Part shown: positions 12,546-24,333 of the stretch, one piece after another
Layout of the letters: every line of letters starts with the position of its first letter
How positions within the stretch are numbered: the stretch's first letter is position 1
NCBI RefSeq assembly: GCF_034190915.1
Contig: NW_026947485.1
Coordinates: 52,874,337-52,938,336 of the forward strand
DNA from: Cavia porcellus
Taxonomy: Eukaryota; Chordata; Mammalia; Rodentia; Caviidae
Direction: 5' to 3'
Length of the DNA stretch: 64,000 nucleotides
The notes under the pieces: model-generated
Database searches by the model: none
Told to the model about the DNA's origin: nothing
The model's input: the letters and a program-made list of their open reading frames with translations, nothing else
Program-made: the position numbers and the translations under genes

Positions 12546-12689
12546 CAGTTCTTCTCACACTTGAATATGCTCAGGGTTACTTATGTGACACTGCTGAGCC
12601 TAAGTGCAGGTTGTGTGATTCAGTAGGGCTAAGGAATAGCTTGAGTTTTTAGTGCTGGTCTAGGCCTCATACTTTTGAGAATTGTTTTG
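12546..12689 (+). mobile_element. MER5A-like hAT-Charlie DNA transposon
   Basis: The terminal inverted repeats are recognisable: 'cagttcttctcacacttg' at the left and 'tacttttgagaattgttttg' at the right, reverse-complementary with mismatches. Internal motifs 'tgattcagtagggctaagg' and 'ggtctaggcctcat' match MER5A ('tgattcagtaggtct..gg', 'gggcctgagaat'). MER5A is a non-autonomous element of mammalian age. I could not find a clean 8-bp target duplication. Confidence 0.8.
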
Positions 12690-13604
12690 TAGATGCTCAG
12701 TTATATACTGGACCTAGAGATTTTAACATTCAACCTGCCTAAAAGAGGCCACATCCTTAAGAGAAAACAGTGACAGTTAAAGTCACTCATTCAGCACACC
12801 ATCATCCGGACAGAGCACCATGACAAATCCCTTGTGAGGTATACCTATGAAAGTCAGTGAGGTGATGTCACATGGCTTATTATTTCTAACCTTCAAAAAT
12901 ATGGATGACTTCAACCCCCTTACCACTCCCCCAATAGAGTATTTACTAAATTTTTTTCTGGTATAAATCAGATATCTAACCTATCAGGATCATTTTTCAC
13001 GAAGAGTAAATAATAATGTTATACTAACACACTGTTAATATTCTGCTCCACCTTATTAAATGTTGTTCCTATTAATGTTTCTCAAACTGACCTTCTGTGC
13101 CCCCTTACAATTAATCATTTCTTATTTTCAACTGCTTAAATTGCACCTAACTGGACTATGTTGCAATTTTTATGTGTACTTTATGTATTAAACTGCTATA
13201 TGCATGAACAAGGGCTTATTTCTTTCTAGTTCTACTAGGTTGAATAGGGAGTCAGGAAATATTTACTGAAATGATCTGAACAAGAAGTGTAAAAGATTGT
13301 AAGATTAAGTCCAAGTTACAATAAAGTTCATCTAAGGATAAATCTTCATAATAAATGATGCACGTGCACTTTCTGGTGGCTATTTTAAAATTTATAAACA
13401 TAAGTTATGTCTGCACCCCCATTATCAAAATCAAAGATAAGTGAAATCTCTGCAACTAAAAAACCTAAGAAAGAAAATATCTGTAAGGTGGTAATTCAAA
13501 TTTATCATTAACCATTTTATGAAGCAAAAACAATTCAGCATGATCATCCATCAATAATAGAGGATGTTTTAGGGAATAAGACTGAAGACTTCAAGAAAGT
13601 AGAC
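12690..13604. other. Unique AT-rich sequence
   Basis: No gene and no repeat that I can name. Confidence 0.4.
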
Positions 13605-13785
13605 CAAGGTTCAATTGGAGACATAATCATTCAATCTCACTGAGGCTTAATAGTACAATTAAAAACTATTTTATCTCTATTTCATCATCTATAACTAAAG
13701 ATATTATCTTAATCTTGTTTAAAGGAATCATTCTGAGGATAATAAGAGATGATGAACATAAATGTCACTTGAACACTATATAATT
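13605..13785 (+). mobile_element. MIR SINE, diverged
   Basis: 'caatctcactgaggcttaat', 'tatttcatcatctataacta' and 'attctgaggataataagaga' with 'tgatgaacataaatg' follow MIR ('cctctctgagcctcagtttc', 'ctcatctgtaaaatgg', 'tgtgaggattaaatgag'). Confidence 0.65.
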
Positions 13786-16700
13786 GTTTTATTATTTTTA
13801 GAAGAGAAATCCAATGCTGAACTCATGATTTTCAGTAAAATTTATTAATACCTCTGTCACAACTGGATAGATAAACTGAAACTTCTAAAAGCTACTTTTG
13901 TTTACTTTCTTAGAGAGAAAGTTTAAAAACTAAAAAAAAGTTTTCTCTAATCTTAGAGTAGAACATGAACATAACAGGTGAAAATTGCATTACTGATCAC
14001 ACATAATTTTTTTTAAAAAAACTGAACTCCATTATTGTTTCCAGTAACAAATGTGTTTGTATTATACTGTTGCTACTATGTATGTATTATGTATGCTTGC
14101 ATATTTGCCTAGCAATTTTGAACTTAGAGCCTGGCTAATCTATTTCCTTTCTTAATGTATCAGATTCTATTATAAATCAATTATTACAATATTACTTTAT
14201 GCACACTTGTACCTCTTAGAGTATATACATTCATAGAAGCTTAAATTTTAACACATAAATCAAATAAAAATTATTTAGTGAGTATACTGACATGAGAAGG
14301 ATATTATACACCAAGACTTTGAAACAATTCAGATCTTCCAAGAAATGCAATATTTAGATTTATTACTACATAGACCTCCAAAGCCAAAAAGAAGCAATAT
14401 ATAAATAATAGTATAAGAAAGGGGTTAAAAGTAAGACCACTAGATAACATATTTCTTTGAGCTTTAGTAGCTTCAAATATTAAAATGACTACTCTATGCA
14501 TTTACTGATGTAGGTAGGAATTAATTCAATATATAATAAATTGTAGACCTTCCTCTGTCTTAAACTTAATTCTATATTTCCAAATTAACTAAATTTCTGA
14601 CCATTAAATTTTGCCAACAACTTTTCAAAAGCAAAATTTATAAAACATTTTTTTTCTCTTCTCTTCGTATTTCTACCTATAAATATTTTACTTTCTGTTG
14701 ATGAGATGGAAATAGTGTTTATGCATCATATTTTCTAGTTTATCTTCAAAGGTCTAATGTAACCTATTTTATTTTATATGTTTTTTTAATTGGGAGATTT
14801 TTATTAAATTACTATTCACCATGACAGAATAAGATCTAGCATTAGGACAGTAGGAAATGCTGTTACATGCATACTTTCAAGTGACAGGGAGAAATTAATA
14901 TTTTCCTTTAAGAGAAAGGCAATTGCTATTTTTATTTAAAATACCATCTATTAATAAAAGAGCAATAACTCTCCAGGAATTACCATATTTATTATAAATA
15001 TGTAAATTTTTACTATTATAAATATAGTAAATATTTATTATAAAAGTAAAACAATAAATTTTCATTTATAAAATGGTATCACTCTTGTTTTCAGTCCTAT
15101 TAACATAATTTTAAGGTAGAAAAAGGCCTCCGGAGAGAATAATATATAAGACTTGGTTACTACAAAGAGGTGTTCTAAACTTTCCTTTTGATGTCTCATA
15201 CTTTATAAAAGTATATATTGTGCAATTCTACCTTATCAAAAAATAAAGGAGTATTCATCATTTAATGTATGTAAAATTACTTCCCAGTGCCAAATAAATG
15301 GTTCAGTTATGTAACAATAATAAATATATAGAAAATAAAAATTATCAAATATCTTCTAATTAAAGAAAGTATCTACTGGCTGAAAAAAATGTAATATAAC
15401 ACTGTACTATTTGAGATTCTTTTGAAAATAGTAGTAATAACAGTATTTTAATGAAAATAATATATTTGGCATCTTCTATAGGACAGAGCAATGAAGCATA
15501 ATCTCAGAGCAGCTGGGATTTCAGGGCTGCAGGGTATACCTAAGCCTCTGGACACAGATGCTGACCTGAAGACTACCAATAAATTCTGGTGCACACCAAG
15601 TTTTAACTTTGATCAAGTATTCATAAAAGCTCCAGCCTTTTAGATTGTACAGTTTGTACATGTGCTAAGGGGTAATGTAAGAAAGGAAAACTTTCGTGTC
15701 CTCTCTGTGCTATATATGATGAGATAGCCAGGGCTGATTGTGAAGAATGCTGTGTTCTCACAAAGAACGTCATGAGAACAGTGAACATTACCATAAAACT
15801 GTACCACACACGCCATTTTTGAAACAAGAGGTTAATGTTTGAAAATGTAAGCAGTGAATACTGTAGGAAAAAAAAAAAACAAATGCGACATGATTATTTT
15901 TAATGACAGAAATAAAAGACAATGCTAAACAACATTTTGGAATCATTGCCTTAACAGAAATATATCATCAGTTTTTTACCACTGGGTTTTTTATGCATGT
16001 TAAAGTCATATAATTCTGTGTTGGCAGTAAATTTTATTTTTGCTTCAAATTTTTAATGTTATTTCAGAGTTTGAAATACAATTAATTTCATATAAACAAT
16101 TCTTCCTGAGGAGCAAATATATTCCAATGTATTTTAAAAAACGATATTTTGTAAAATATGGATTTTTATTATCATTATCTTCCAAGTAATTACTAATGGT
16201 CTAAGAAGCCCTGATTCAAAGTAGTTTAGTTTTCAATGTGTATTTCATAGTTTTCTTCGATGTTGAAAGGGTGAAAAAGAAATATTGCTTCAATATCATA
16301 GCCTGAACTTGAAGCAAAAATTGTGGTTGTACTGAATTGCAACTTAGGGGTAATTTCAAAGCAATTTCTTTTCAAATTATGTTATGAACACTCTAAGTAC
16401 ATAGTCCTTTGATTTTTTTTTTTTTTTTTTTTTTTTTTTGTGGAATGTTGCTTTATATAACTTTGGGTAAAATGCTGCTTTTCCTTTGTTTTGCAACCTC
16501 AAATTGATAACGGTATGCTATCTACAGATATTGATACTCAAAATTTACCTGGAATTCTCTAAAAATCATTATCTGAGATTTTAGAAGCATGTTAATCCAA
16601 AAGTAGTGACTTGGTTTTCTGCACAAAAGTAGCAAAATCAGCTGATTTATATAACAAGATACAGACAAAAAATAAATAGTACCATTTGATTATGTTAGAT

Positions 16701-17259
16701 CATTTGTTCTCATGGTAACACCTTGTCAGAAAAATCAATTATTTAATAAACATTTCCTAACACAAAGAAAAGAAACACAGAAAGGGAGACAGAAAGAGAT
16801 AGATTAGATAGATAGTGACAGAGAGAAAAAGCAAGCAAACCATCTCAAAGTTACTCCATGATACACAAAGCATCCACAGAGAGATGCAAATTCATTTTCA
16901 AAATTTACAGTCTGTTTGCATACAACTTCTCAGTTTCCTTTACTAAATGTGAATGTGTAATTTATATTGTCCTATGCATTTCTTGTACATGTAGACTATA
17001 TTTTGGAGCAGATTAGCACAGCAACATTGAGTGGCAGACACAAAGATTTCCCATGTCTCCTGCCCCCCACATGCACAGCCTCCCCCATTACGATTATCTC
17101 CTGCTGCGGAGGTAAATTTGCTCAAACTGCTAAACTTGCACTGACACACTATCACCCAATGTCCACAGTTTATTTTAGGCTTTAATCCTGGAGCTTAATA
17201 TTCTATGGCTTTGGACAAGCTATAATGACAGGTATCCACCATCAGACTGTTGTGGACAG
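13786..17259. other. AT-rich unique region; poly-T run inside
   Basis: No gene seen. 14960-15060 is almost only A and T and partly palindromic. 15480-15830 is richer in GC and could be a diverged repeat that I cannot name. A 27-T run lies at 16413-16439, and a loose AGAT/GAGA-rich stretch at 16780-16840. Confidence 0.4.
16413..16439. repeat. Poly-T run
   Basis: 27 consecutive T. No SINE or L1 body is recognisable on either side, so the run is not explained by the usual source (reversed A-tail of a retrocopy). It may be the tail of an unrecognised processed transcript or a simple slippage tract. Confidence 0.9.
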
Positions 17260-17990
17260 TATTTTTACTGCCCTGTAAATCAACCATGCTCTACTTGTCC
17301 AACTTTTGTTTCTCACTTGCCCTGGTAACACTGATCTTTTCATTATTTCCATTTTCATCTTGCACAGCAGGTCATGAGTAAGGAATTATACAGCATGTGA
17401 CTTTCTCGGATTGGCTACTTTTAATTGGCAAATGCAGTTAAATTTTTCTTTGTCTTTTTCATGGTTTGTCAGTTTACTTCTTTTTGTGTAGAATAACAGT
17501 CCATTGTCTGGATGTACCACAGTTTATCCATGTAGGTCATGAAGGACAGATTTGTGGCTTCCTCTTTTTGCTGCTATCCACAGCTATTATAAGAACTCAT
17601 TTTTAATAAACTTATTCTAAATTTATTCAATTATGAATAAAACTGACTAAAATATCCATGTGTAAGTTTCTATGTGGTCCATTTTTGACTCTTTGGGATC
17701 CGAAGATGTACAGTAAAGAGGAGAGAGGGAGAATGTTTTTAGTTTTGAAGAATCCCCCAAACTGTCTTGCAAAGTGTGTGCGCTGTTTTGTGGCTGTGTG
17801 CACCCACCATGAACGAGAGTTCCTGTTGCTCCACATCCTCACCAGCACTGAATGTTGTCACTCTGGATTTTGGCCATTCTGACATGTTGGTAGTAACACT
17901 GTGTTTATGTGCATTTCCCTCATACCATCTGAAGTGGGTTAAATTTTTATATACTTCGTTGCCATATTTATTTCTTTTTTCATGAAGCAT
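17260..17990 (-). mobile_element. Ancient L1M-type 3' end, antisense
   Basis: The order of motifs follows an old mammalian L1M end read backwards: 'ttgccctggtaacactgatc', 'ggaattatacagcatgtgac', 'tctcggattggctactttt', 'cagtccattgtctggatgta', 'ccacagtttatccatg', 'aactgtcttgcaaagtgtgt', 'gaacgagagttcctgttgct', 'ccacatcctcaccagcactg' and 'ggattttggccattctgaca'. The last 250 bp correspond to the end of ORF2. No frame is intact; the short open frames here are chance. Confidence 0.9.
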
Positions 17991-18224
17991 CAGACTTTGG
18001 AAACTTGTTTTGATTTTAAAGAGAATAAACAATAAAAATGATCCAGAATTTCAAAACAAGATGATAGGAAATTAACAATGGTTATGATATTGCATATTAT
18101 TGACTTAAAAATAGTTGCTCAGCTTACCAGATATAGACATACAAAAATAATCAAACAATATAAGCACTAACTGTTCTGTCAATGAACTAAGAGAATGAGT
18201 AGTACAATTATCTTAGCTGTGTGT

Positions 18225-18227
18225 CTC

Positions 18228-18272
<45 letters not shown>
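18225..18272. repeat. (TG)n(TA)n microsatellite
   Basis: A short TG run followed by about 17 TA units. It sits at the 3' edge of the antisense L1 that follows. Confidence 0.95.
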
Positions 18273-18275
<3 letters not shown>

Positions 18276-18750
18276 TTTCCTTGTTTTCTCTTTTCTCTCA
18301 ACCCAGTTCTTTCTTTTTTAATAGTTTATTTCCCTTTCACAATATCTAACATTTTGGATCTTATTTACTTTCTTAGTTTCTTACACTAGGGAGACGATAC
18401 GATATTGACACATGCGAGTCTGATTTATTTCATTTTGAGTATGGTTTCTAGTTGCATCTGAAAGCCTTGAGTTTACCTTTCTTCATAGCTAAGTAGTACT
18501 CCATTGCATAAAAATACCACATCTGTTTTGTCTGTTCCTCAACTGATGGGCATTTGGGTTGTTTCCAAATCTAGCTATTAAAAATTGTGCTGATATAAAC
18601 ATGGGTGTACACATATCACAGTGGTATGACGTTTTCAGTTCTTCTGTAACAATATCCAGAAAGAGAATAACTGGATTGAATGTAACTTCTAATCCTAGTT
18701 TTTTTAGGAAACACCACACTGATTTCACAATGGTTGCTACCTCAATCTGA
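18273..18750 (-). mobile_element. L1 3' part, antisense (downstream arm of a 5'-inverted copy)
   Basis: 'ctgatttatttcattttgag', 'agctaagtagtactccattg', 'ctgttcctcaactgatgggc', 'tttgggttgtttccaaatct' and 'tgatataaacatgggtgtac' are the reversed L1 3' UTR and ORF2 end. 'agaataactggattgaatgt' and 'aggaaacaccacactgattt' continue upstream in ORF2. At about 18750 the orientation flips. Confidence 0.85.
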
Positions 18751-18945
18751 TAAAAGGAATCTGTGACAAACAGCCAGTATCACACTAAGTGGGCAATAAC
18801 CAAGAATTTCCGACCTACAATCATAAATAAGACAAGGATGCCCACTATTAAAATTCTTGGTAACATTCTGGAAACATTACCCAGAGCAATTAGACAAGAG
18901 GGAGAAATAAAATATGGAGCATTTTTTTTCATTGGATTGAAATAC
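18751..18945 (+). mobile_element. L1 ORF2 piece, sense (inverted arm)
   Basis: 'tgacaaacagccagtatcac' and 'actaagtgggcaataaccaa', followed by 'agacaaggatgcccactatt' and 'agagcaattagacaagaggg', match L1 ORF2 in sense. The reverse transcriptase region typically reads 'catactgaatgggcaaaaac', 'caagacaaggatgccctctc', 'gagcaatcagacaagagaa'. It abuts the antisense 3' part, as expected for an L1 with 5' inversion. The gap between the two parts in L1 coordinates (roughly several hundred bp) would be a deletion made during integration. Confidence 0.8.
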
Positions 18946-20796
18946 ACTTGTCATCTTTAATCTCAACTTAGCAATTTTCCTAGATCCAACTGCAGATTTA
19001 TTATCTGTCTGCTCTGAAATTGAGGAAGGAGGGAAGTGCAACAATATATAGTAGTTGTATATTTCCCAGACCTTGTAGCCCTTATCCAAGTTAGTGAGTT
19101 TGACCTTTACAAATAGTAGAAAGTGGGAAATAAGGCAAGTAGAAAAGTGGAGAAGATTAGAAAGGAGGAACAGAGAAAAAGCATAGGGAAAAACTATGGG
19201 AGTAGAGGGTCAGATAGTGAATAAGTACAGCCAATTACACACCACATCTGGCTAACTCAAATACTCACACATTTAGATGATTACACTATTTCCAAGTTAT
19301 AACCAAGTCATTATAGTTTGTTTCCAGTTAATTTAAAATACTCAATATAACTGTTTAAAAGTATAAATAACTACTTCTATAAATTGATGTGAATAGGATC
19401 ATCCATCAATGACTTTAAAATATTCAAATCAGAATAGGTAGCGACTGTATTTTGCATAGAAATTTTATCTTAGAAGATATGCACTTTACAAACGTGTTGT
19501 TATAACAGCTGCATGCAGTAATATCTTTAAAATTTTAAAAGTTTTAAACTTCTGAAATCAAGATTGATTATCACTTAGAACGCGCCAAAAATATAACTGA
19601 CAAAATGATTTGAACATATATAGCATCTGTTTTTGCAGGTGGAGTAACATGAAATTGTAGACCACATTGTAACTTTTATTCTTTATTTTTTTTTCTATCA
19701 ATCTTTCAAAACTGTTCATATTTCAGAATGATTTTTTTAGCCTCCAGGTTTGTAAGCGTATTTACAGGAAATGCATTGAGGCTTCCAGAAATCAGACAGT
19801 AATATAGATTCAGAATTGTGAAGCTGTTGTTAAAGAAGTTCAATGAACACATAAGATCCAAACGCTAAGTAATTTAAGGAGTCCCTGGGTTTTTAACTGC
19901 ACCCTCTTGTTTCATTATAAATTAGAATCCAAATAAGCTTAACTCCTATAATCCAAATTTATCATTAAATTGATAAATTGAGCTGAAGACTTCCATTTGT
20001 TGTTATCTTTTAACATAACTATGAATATTTCCTCACTGCAAAGACAGCAAAATCGAAGATTAATTCTCTGAGGAAAGGTAACAGTCAAAATTTGTATGAA
20101 GTGAATGCCTAGTCTCAACTCTCAACTCTTCGTGAGTTATATAATCTTTAAAAACCTGTACTTGTAAGAGAAAAATGTCCACCCATGGACAGTCATTCTA
20201 TTTTAGAAGTGTTTGGGGGTTGTTAGTTATAACTAACACAAACAGACCACAAACAGCCAGCCTTTATGCACGCTAACTCCTTCAAATGACACTTTCTCCA
20301 GAATATCAGTACACACAACCGTGATTCAATATATACTTTGTGCATTGAGTTTATATTGTAATCTGATGAGTAGTTATTGTTGTAGTGGAACTGCCTCCGT
20401 TCTGAAGATGAAGAAGCCATTTTTCCACTTCTATGTAAAGGATAAGAGGTCTGAAGTCACGTCTTCTCTGTTTGTACTCAAAGAACATGAGTGATAAATT
20501 ATGCAATCCTAATTATCAATTTATACATCATCAATGCGTATTTACATCTCTATACCTCATTACAAATTTCTATAAATTCCATAAATGAATAATACTTGTC
20601 TAGAATTGTATTGCGATAAGTATATACAAAGTGCCTACAGATGTTAGAGAAACGTTGACGAATTCAGTACTAGATATTCTCCTCTTCTTCCTATTCTTTA
20701 TCTTGACATTTATGTTAAAAGACACATTTCCATCAATACCTCTCTGTAACCCTCACTTCGTCCACACTTATCCTATCCATCTTGACAGTTTCTGAA

Positions 20797-21056
20797 GCAG
20801 TTCTGAAAGTCCTCTTTGGTAATAGTCTTAACAAGGCTTGATAAAACATACAATAATAAAAAATATGATTCTTGTTCATCAGAAAGACGGACTCCCTAAT
20901 ATGGCATGGTGTGCTTCTTTACATCTGTTTCACTGGATTTGGTTCTGACTTTTCCTTAATGTTAAAATGAACAAGAAATGTAAACACTCTGGGTTCAGAA
21001 TATAGTGGCATCCATGACAACCAACCTAAGAATGCAAAGAGGACTTCCAGAACTGC
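20797..21056. repeat. Imperfect inverted repeat, 21-bp arms
   Basis: The left arm 20797-20817 (gcagttctgaaagtcctctt plus t) is the reverse complement of the right arm 21036-21056 with a single mismatch. Inside, a second pair lies at similar distances from each arm: 'attcttgttcat' (20868-20879) and 'atgaacaagaaat' (20967-20979). The rest is not clearly complementary. It could be two opposed copies of one old repeat, or the ends of a decayed palindromic element. Confidence 0.6.
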
Positions 21057-23222
21057 TCTACAAAGTGGCAAAACGATGGGGCAAGTGCATTTGACATTTT
21101 GAGGGAGATTAATTGCAAAGTATCTTTTGCTGTAACAATTTTTTTTAAAATTTAAACAATTACTGTATTTTCCCTCAAACTTCATATACCTACTCCAACA
21201 CATCAATTTTTAAAAATTAGTTTTCAAAAAAATGTTTCATAATATGTGATGGTTTAATTTTAAGGAAAATTTAAGGCATAAAACATGTACTGAATAAGAA
21301 TATTTGTGCTTTAAGTTATTCAGGCTGAAAGTTTGACTAATATGGGCTACTAAAACAGATATAATCCATAGTTTTATTTCACAAATTTTAAAACACATTT
21401 TGATTGGAAAAAAAAACCTGATGTTGATAATTTGAAAAAAATACTTTATATTGTGTATATGGATCATTTTCCATAAACATGCTGACAGATTTCTTAAAAT
21501 GCTTCAAAATTCATAAACAACAATGTTACAATATAGCAGTTTTACTAATCATATTTAATATTATGTTGTTTTCAATTGTACATAAATTAGTACATCTGAA
21601 AGACATTTTTCAAGCAAAAGTTACCCACTTCTTATAAAAAACTGTTATTTATTTAAACTGATTATAGTCAGTACTTTCATACTGGTAGTATCCCCAGAAA
21701 TATTTATTATAATGTAAGAGAAAAATTCTTTGTAAATAACAGTTACCCAAAATGCATTCTTTATCCCAATTTCTTTCTGATGTAGAATACATAATGATTC
21801 TGATTGTATTTCTCTATTAATGCAACTTGTGATATATTCAAATTATTAACTGAAGGCATAAAATACATTTATTTAGGGTGGTTGTTGATTTATAATGGCA
21901 GAACAAAGGATTGGTCAGATACAACGGGGAGTATAATTTCTTAAACAAAGTTAACAATAAAAGATTCTATTTCAATTTTATGTTAAATCACTATTTTCAA
22001 AAACATGAAAAATTAATGTCATTATTATTGTTATTATTATTATTGTCCTCAAAGAAATATATTAAAAGCTATTTAGTGCACATCTATTAGTTAATAGATC
22101 AATTTTCAGATAGCAGGAAGATTTTGATTCTTTCTTTACAAAACCTGATTCTATACCCGTGTATCTACTGCCAACTAGACAACTTACTGGATTATATGTC
22201 CACTAATAATATAAATATTAATTATTAATCAATTTGAAGTTTAAAATCATTGCTTTTTTACCCTCTACATTACATTGGATACTGAAATTGAAAGATATAT
22301 TGAAAGAAAATACCAAGGAATAAATGAAAGGAAAATACAGAAAGGAAAATACAGAAGAAAATTTACTCAGCTATTAAAGATACATTTTCTTTTGTAGGGA
22401 AATGGCTGTAATTCAAGTGAATAAACTGAAATAAACTGGACTCACAGGTTAAATACTGATGGACTTCTCTTAAATGAGAATTGAAAAATATAAATAAGAT
22501 CAAAACAAAATAAAAAAGAAGATAGGGAACACAGAAGTAAAATGTGTAGAGACAGGAAGGGAATCTAAGGGTGTGGTGAGATAGGAGAGAGGAGAGGGCA
22601 AGGAGAAATAACACGGATTAAGATGCAATACGTAAACGTACCAATACCCTATGACAGATTTGTTCACTGTGTATTACAAAAAATACTACAAAAATACTTA
22701 AAATTTCTCAAACAATCAAAGTACATGCATACTAGTAAATTTTCTTGATTCTTGATGCTATCATTAGAGCACTGTGATATTACCAGAGAATTCTAATGTT
22801 TTCTTAAAAGATGTCAGTCCAACTGAAAGATTCAAACCAACATCTTTAGTTTCACCAATATTACTTTGAAAAGAAATTTTGGTAATGCAGTATTTCTTCC
22901 TGCAAGGACATTTGCTATCCAAGAAGAAGATATATCATAAGAAACATGAACTTCATATAACATTATGATAGTTATTTTATTCCCAATATGATTCCAATAT
23001 CTGCAAAATGTAAAAGACATTTAAAACTTAATTAAGAACTGAAAATACTCTCTTGTCTTAGGTATAGTATCAGAAAAAGTGGACCAATAAATTTAAATTT
23101 AATTATAATAATGAGAGGATGTTATGGGGACACTTTATTGTTTTTTAAAATGTACATCTACTTTAAATACATTCAAATGTCCCATTTATTAAAATCCAAA
23201 TTATGCATTTCTTTTGTATTGA

Positions 23223-23265
23223 AAAATATTTATTGAACAGCTACTACGTGCCAGTACACATTAAA
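23223..23265 (-). mobile_element. Possible L2/MIR 3'-end remnant
   Basis: 'atttattgaacagctactac' followed by 'gtgccagtacac' resembles the reversed L2 or MIR end ('tttattgagcacctactatg', 'tgccaggcac'). It is short, so chance similarity is possible. Confidence 0.4.
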
Positions 23266-23337
23266 AGACCATCTTTAGATACGGTCTTTGGTTATAAAGC
23301 CTTTGGATATTTCATTAAAGAGGTACTCTCTAATATA

Positions 23338-23340
<3 letters not shown>

Positions 23341-23383
<43 letters not shown>

Positions 23384-23394
23384 TATACATATAC
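23341..23394. repeat. (TA)n(CA)n compound microsatellite
   Basis: About 13 TA units run directly into about 7 CA units and then TA/CA-mixed sequence. It is alternating purine-pyrimidine throughout. Confidence 0.95.
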
Positions 23395-23815
23395 TTTTCA
23401 GTCACTCCTAAATCTCAATTAAATGGCAACAACATCAAATACTGGCAAGTCCTGAGAACAGAAGTCTGTCTTCCAACTGAAAATGGATCATCATTCATGT
23501 ATACTGAGTCTTAAATTGGTACAAAAGGACAGGAACAAAGAAACAGACTATCAACATTCATAAGCAAACTTTACTTCAGAGGTACTAAGTGGAATTCAAT
23601 ACAACATTAAAAACTTTGGTATTCTGAAAATAGGCTTGTGGTTTTGAAAAAAATGTTTAATGTAATAAAAGTGATATTTTAAGATGATACTGAGAATATG
23701 CAATATTAGACAAGTAGCAACTAAGAAAAAATTGAGATCAGTATGTAAGTCACCTGTACAATTATTAAAATTTAAGGACATGAACTAACAGGTTAGTGGT
23801 ATAGATTTCTGTCTT

Positions 23816-23868
23816 GTATATATGTATATGTACATATATACGTATATACACACATATACATATATAAT
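23816..23868. repeat. Alternating TA/TG/CA low-complexity tract
   Basis: Alternating purine-pyrimidine with 'gtatatgtacatatatacgt' at its centre. It is partly palindromic and prone to cruciform or Z-type structure. Confidence 0.8.
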
Positions 23869-24230
23869 TTGTATTTTCATTGGTTTTTTAATCATTTTTC
23901 ATCTTGTAACCTGAAAAATTACTTTGAAGGTAACAATATACAGTGTAATAGCAGTGCTAATCTCCTATTATTTTGTTTTGAAATTGTCTATTAAATTTTA
24001 TACTTTTTTGTCATTTCAAAGCTAAAAAAAAATTAAGGCAATGAAAGTTATCTAGTGGCAATAGGCAAATAAAAGGTTGGAGTAGTTAATGTGATAGAAA
24101 GTGAGCTTGGTGATATTTTTTCAAAGAACTAGAGCAAACTGAGTGGAGAATATAGGACTATTTTCTTCAAATCTGACTAACTGGACAATATGAGAGAGAC
24201 AGAAAACTAAAGAAAGAAATAAGCTAATTT

Positions 24231-24333
24231 GACACGGTGTCTGCCTGTTTCCCAAGCTGGGCCCAAACTTGGTCATTCTCCTTCTCAATCTCCCAGTGTG
24301 TGGGGATTATAGGAATGTGCCACCATGCCCAAA
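24231..24333 (-). mobile_element. B1-type SINE, short form (proto-B1-like), antisense
   Basis: 'cacggtgtctgcctgtttcc', 'caagctgggcccaaacttgg', 'tctcaatctcccagtgtgtg' and 'gggattataggaatgtgcca', ending 'ccaccatgccc', are a reversed B1. The block that is doubled in standard B1 is present only once, and there is no clear A-tail. This suggests an older proto-B1 copy. Confidence 0.75.

Larger units (their letters stand above)
18946..24230. other. AT-rich unique region, no gene
   Basis: No exon or named element seen, except the inverted repeat at 20797-21056, AT/CA microsatellites at 23341-23394 and 23816-23868, an ATT-rich stretch at 22018-22046 and a short L2/MIR-like end at 23223-23265. Confidence 0.4.

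Noticed and set aside
18751..18945. Possible surviving reverse transcriptase coding piece
   Set aside because: It is a short, stop-containing L1 ORF2 remnant with no coding capacity.
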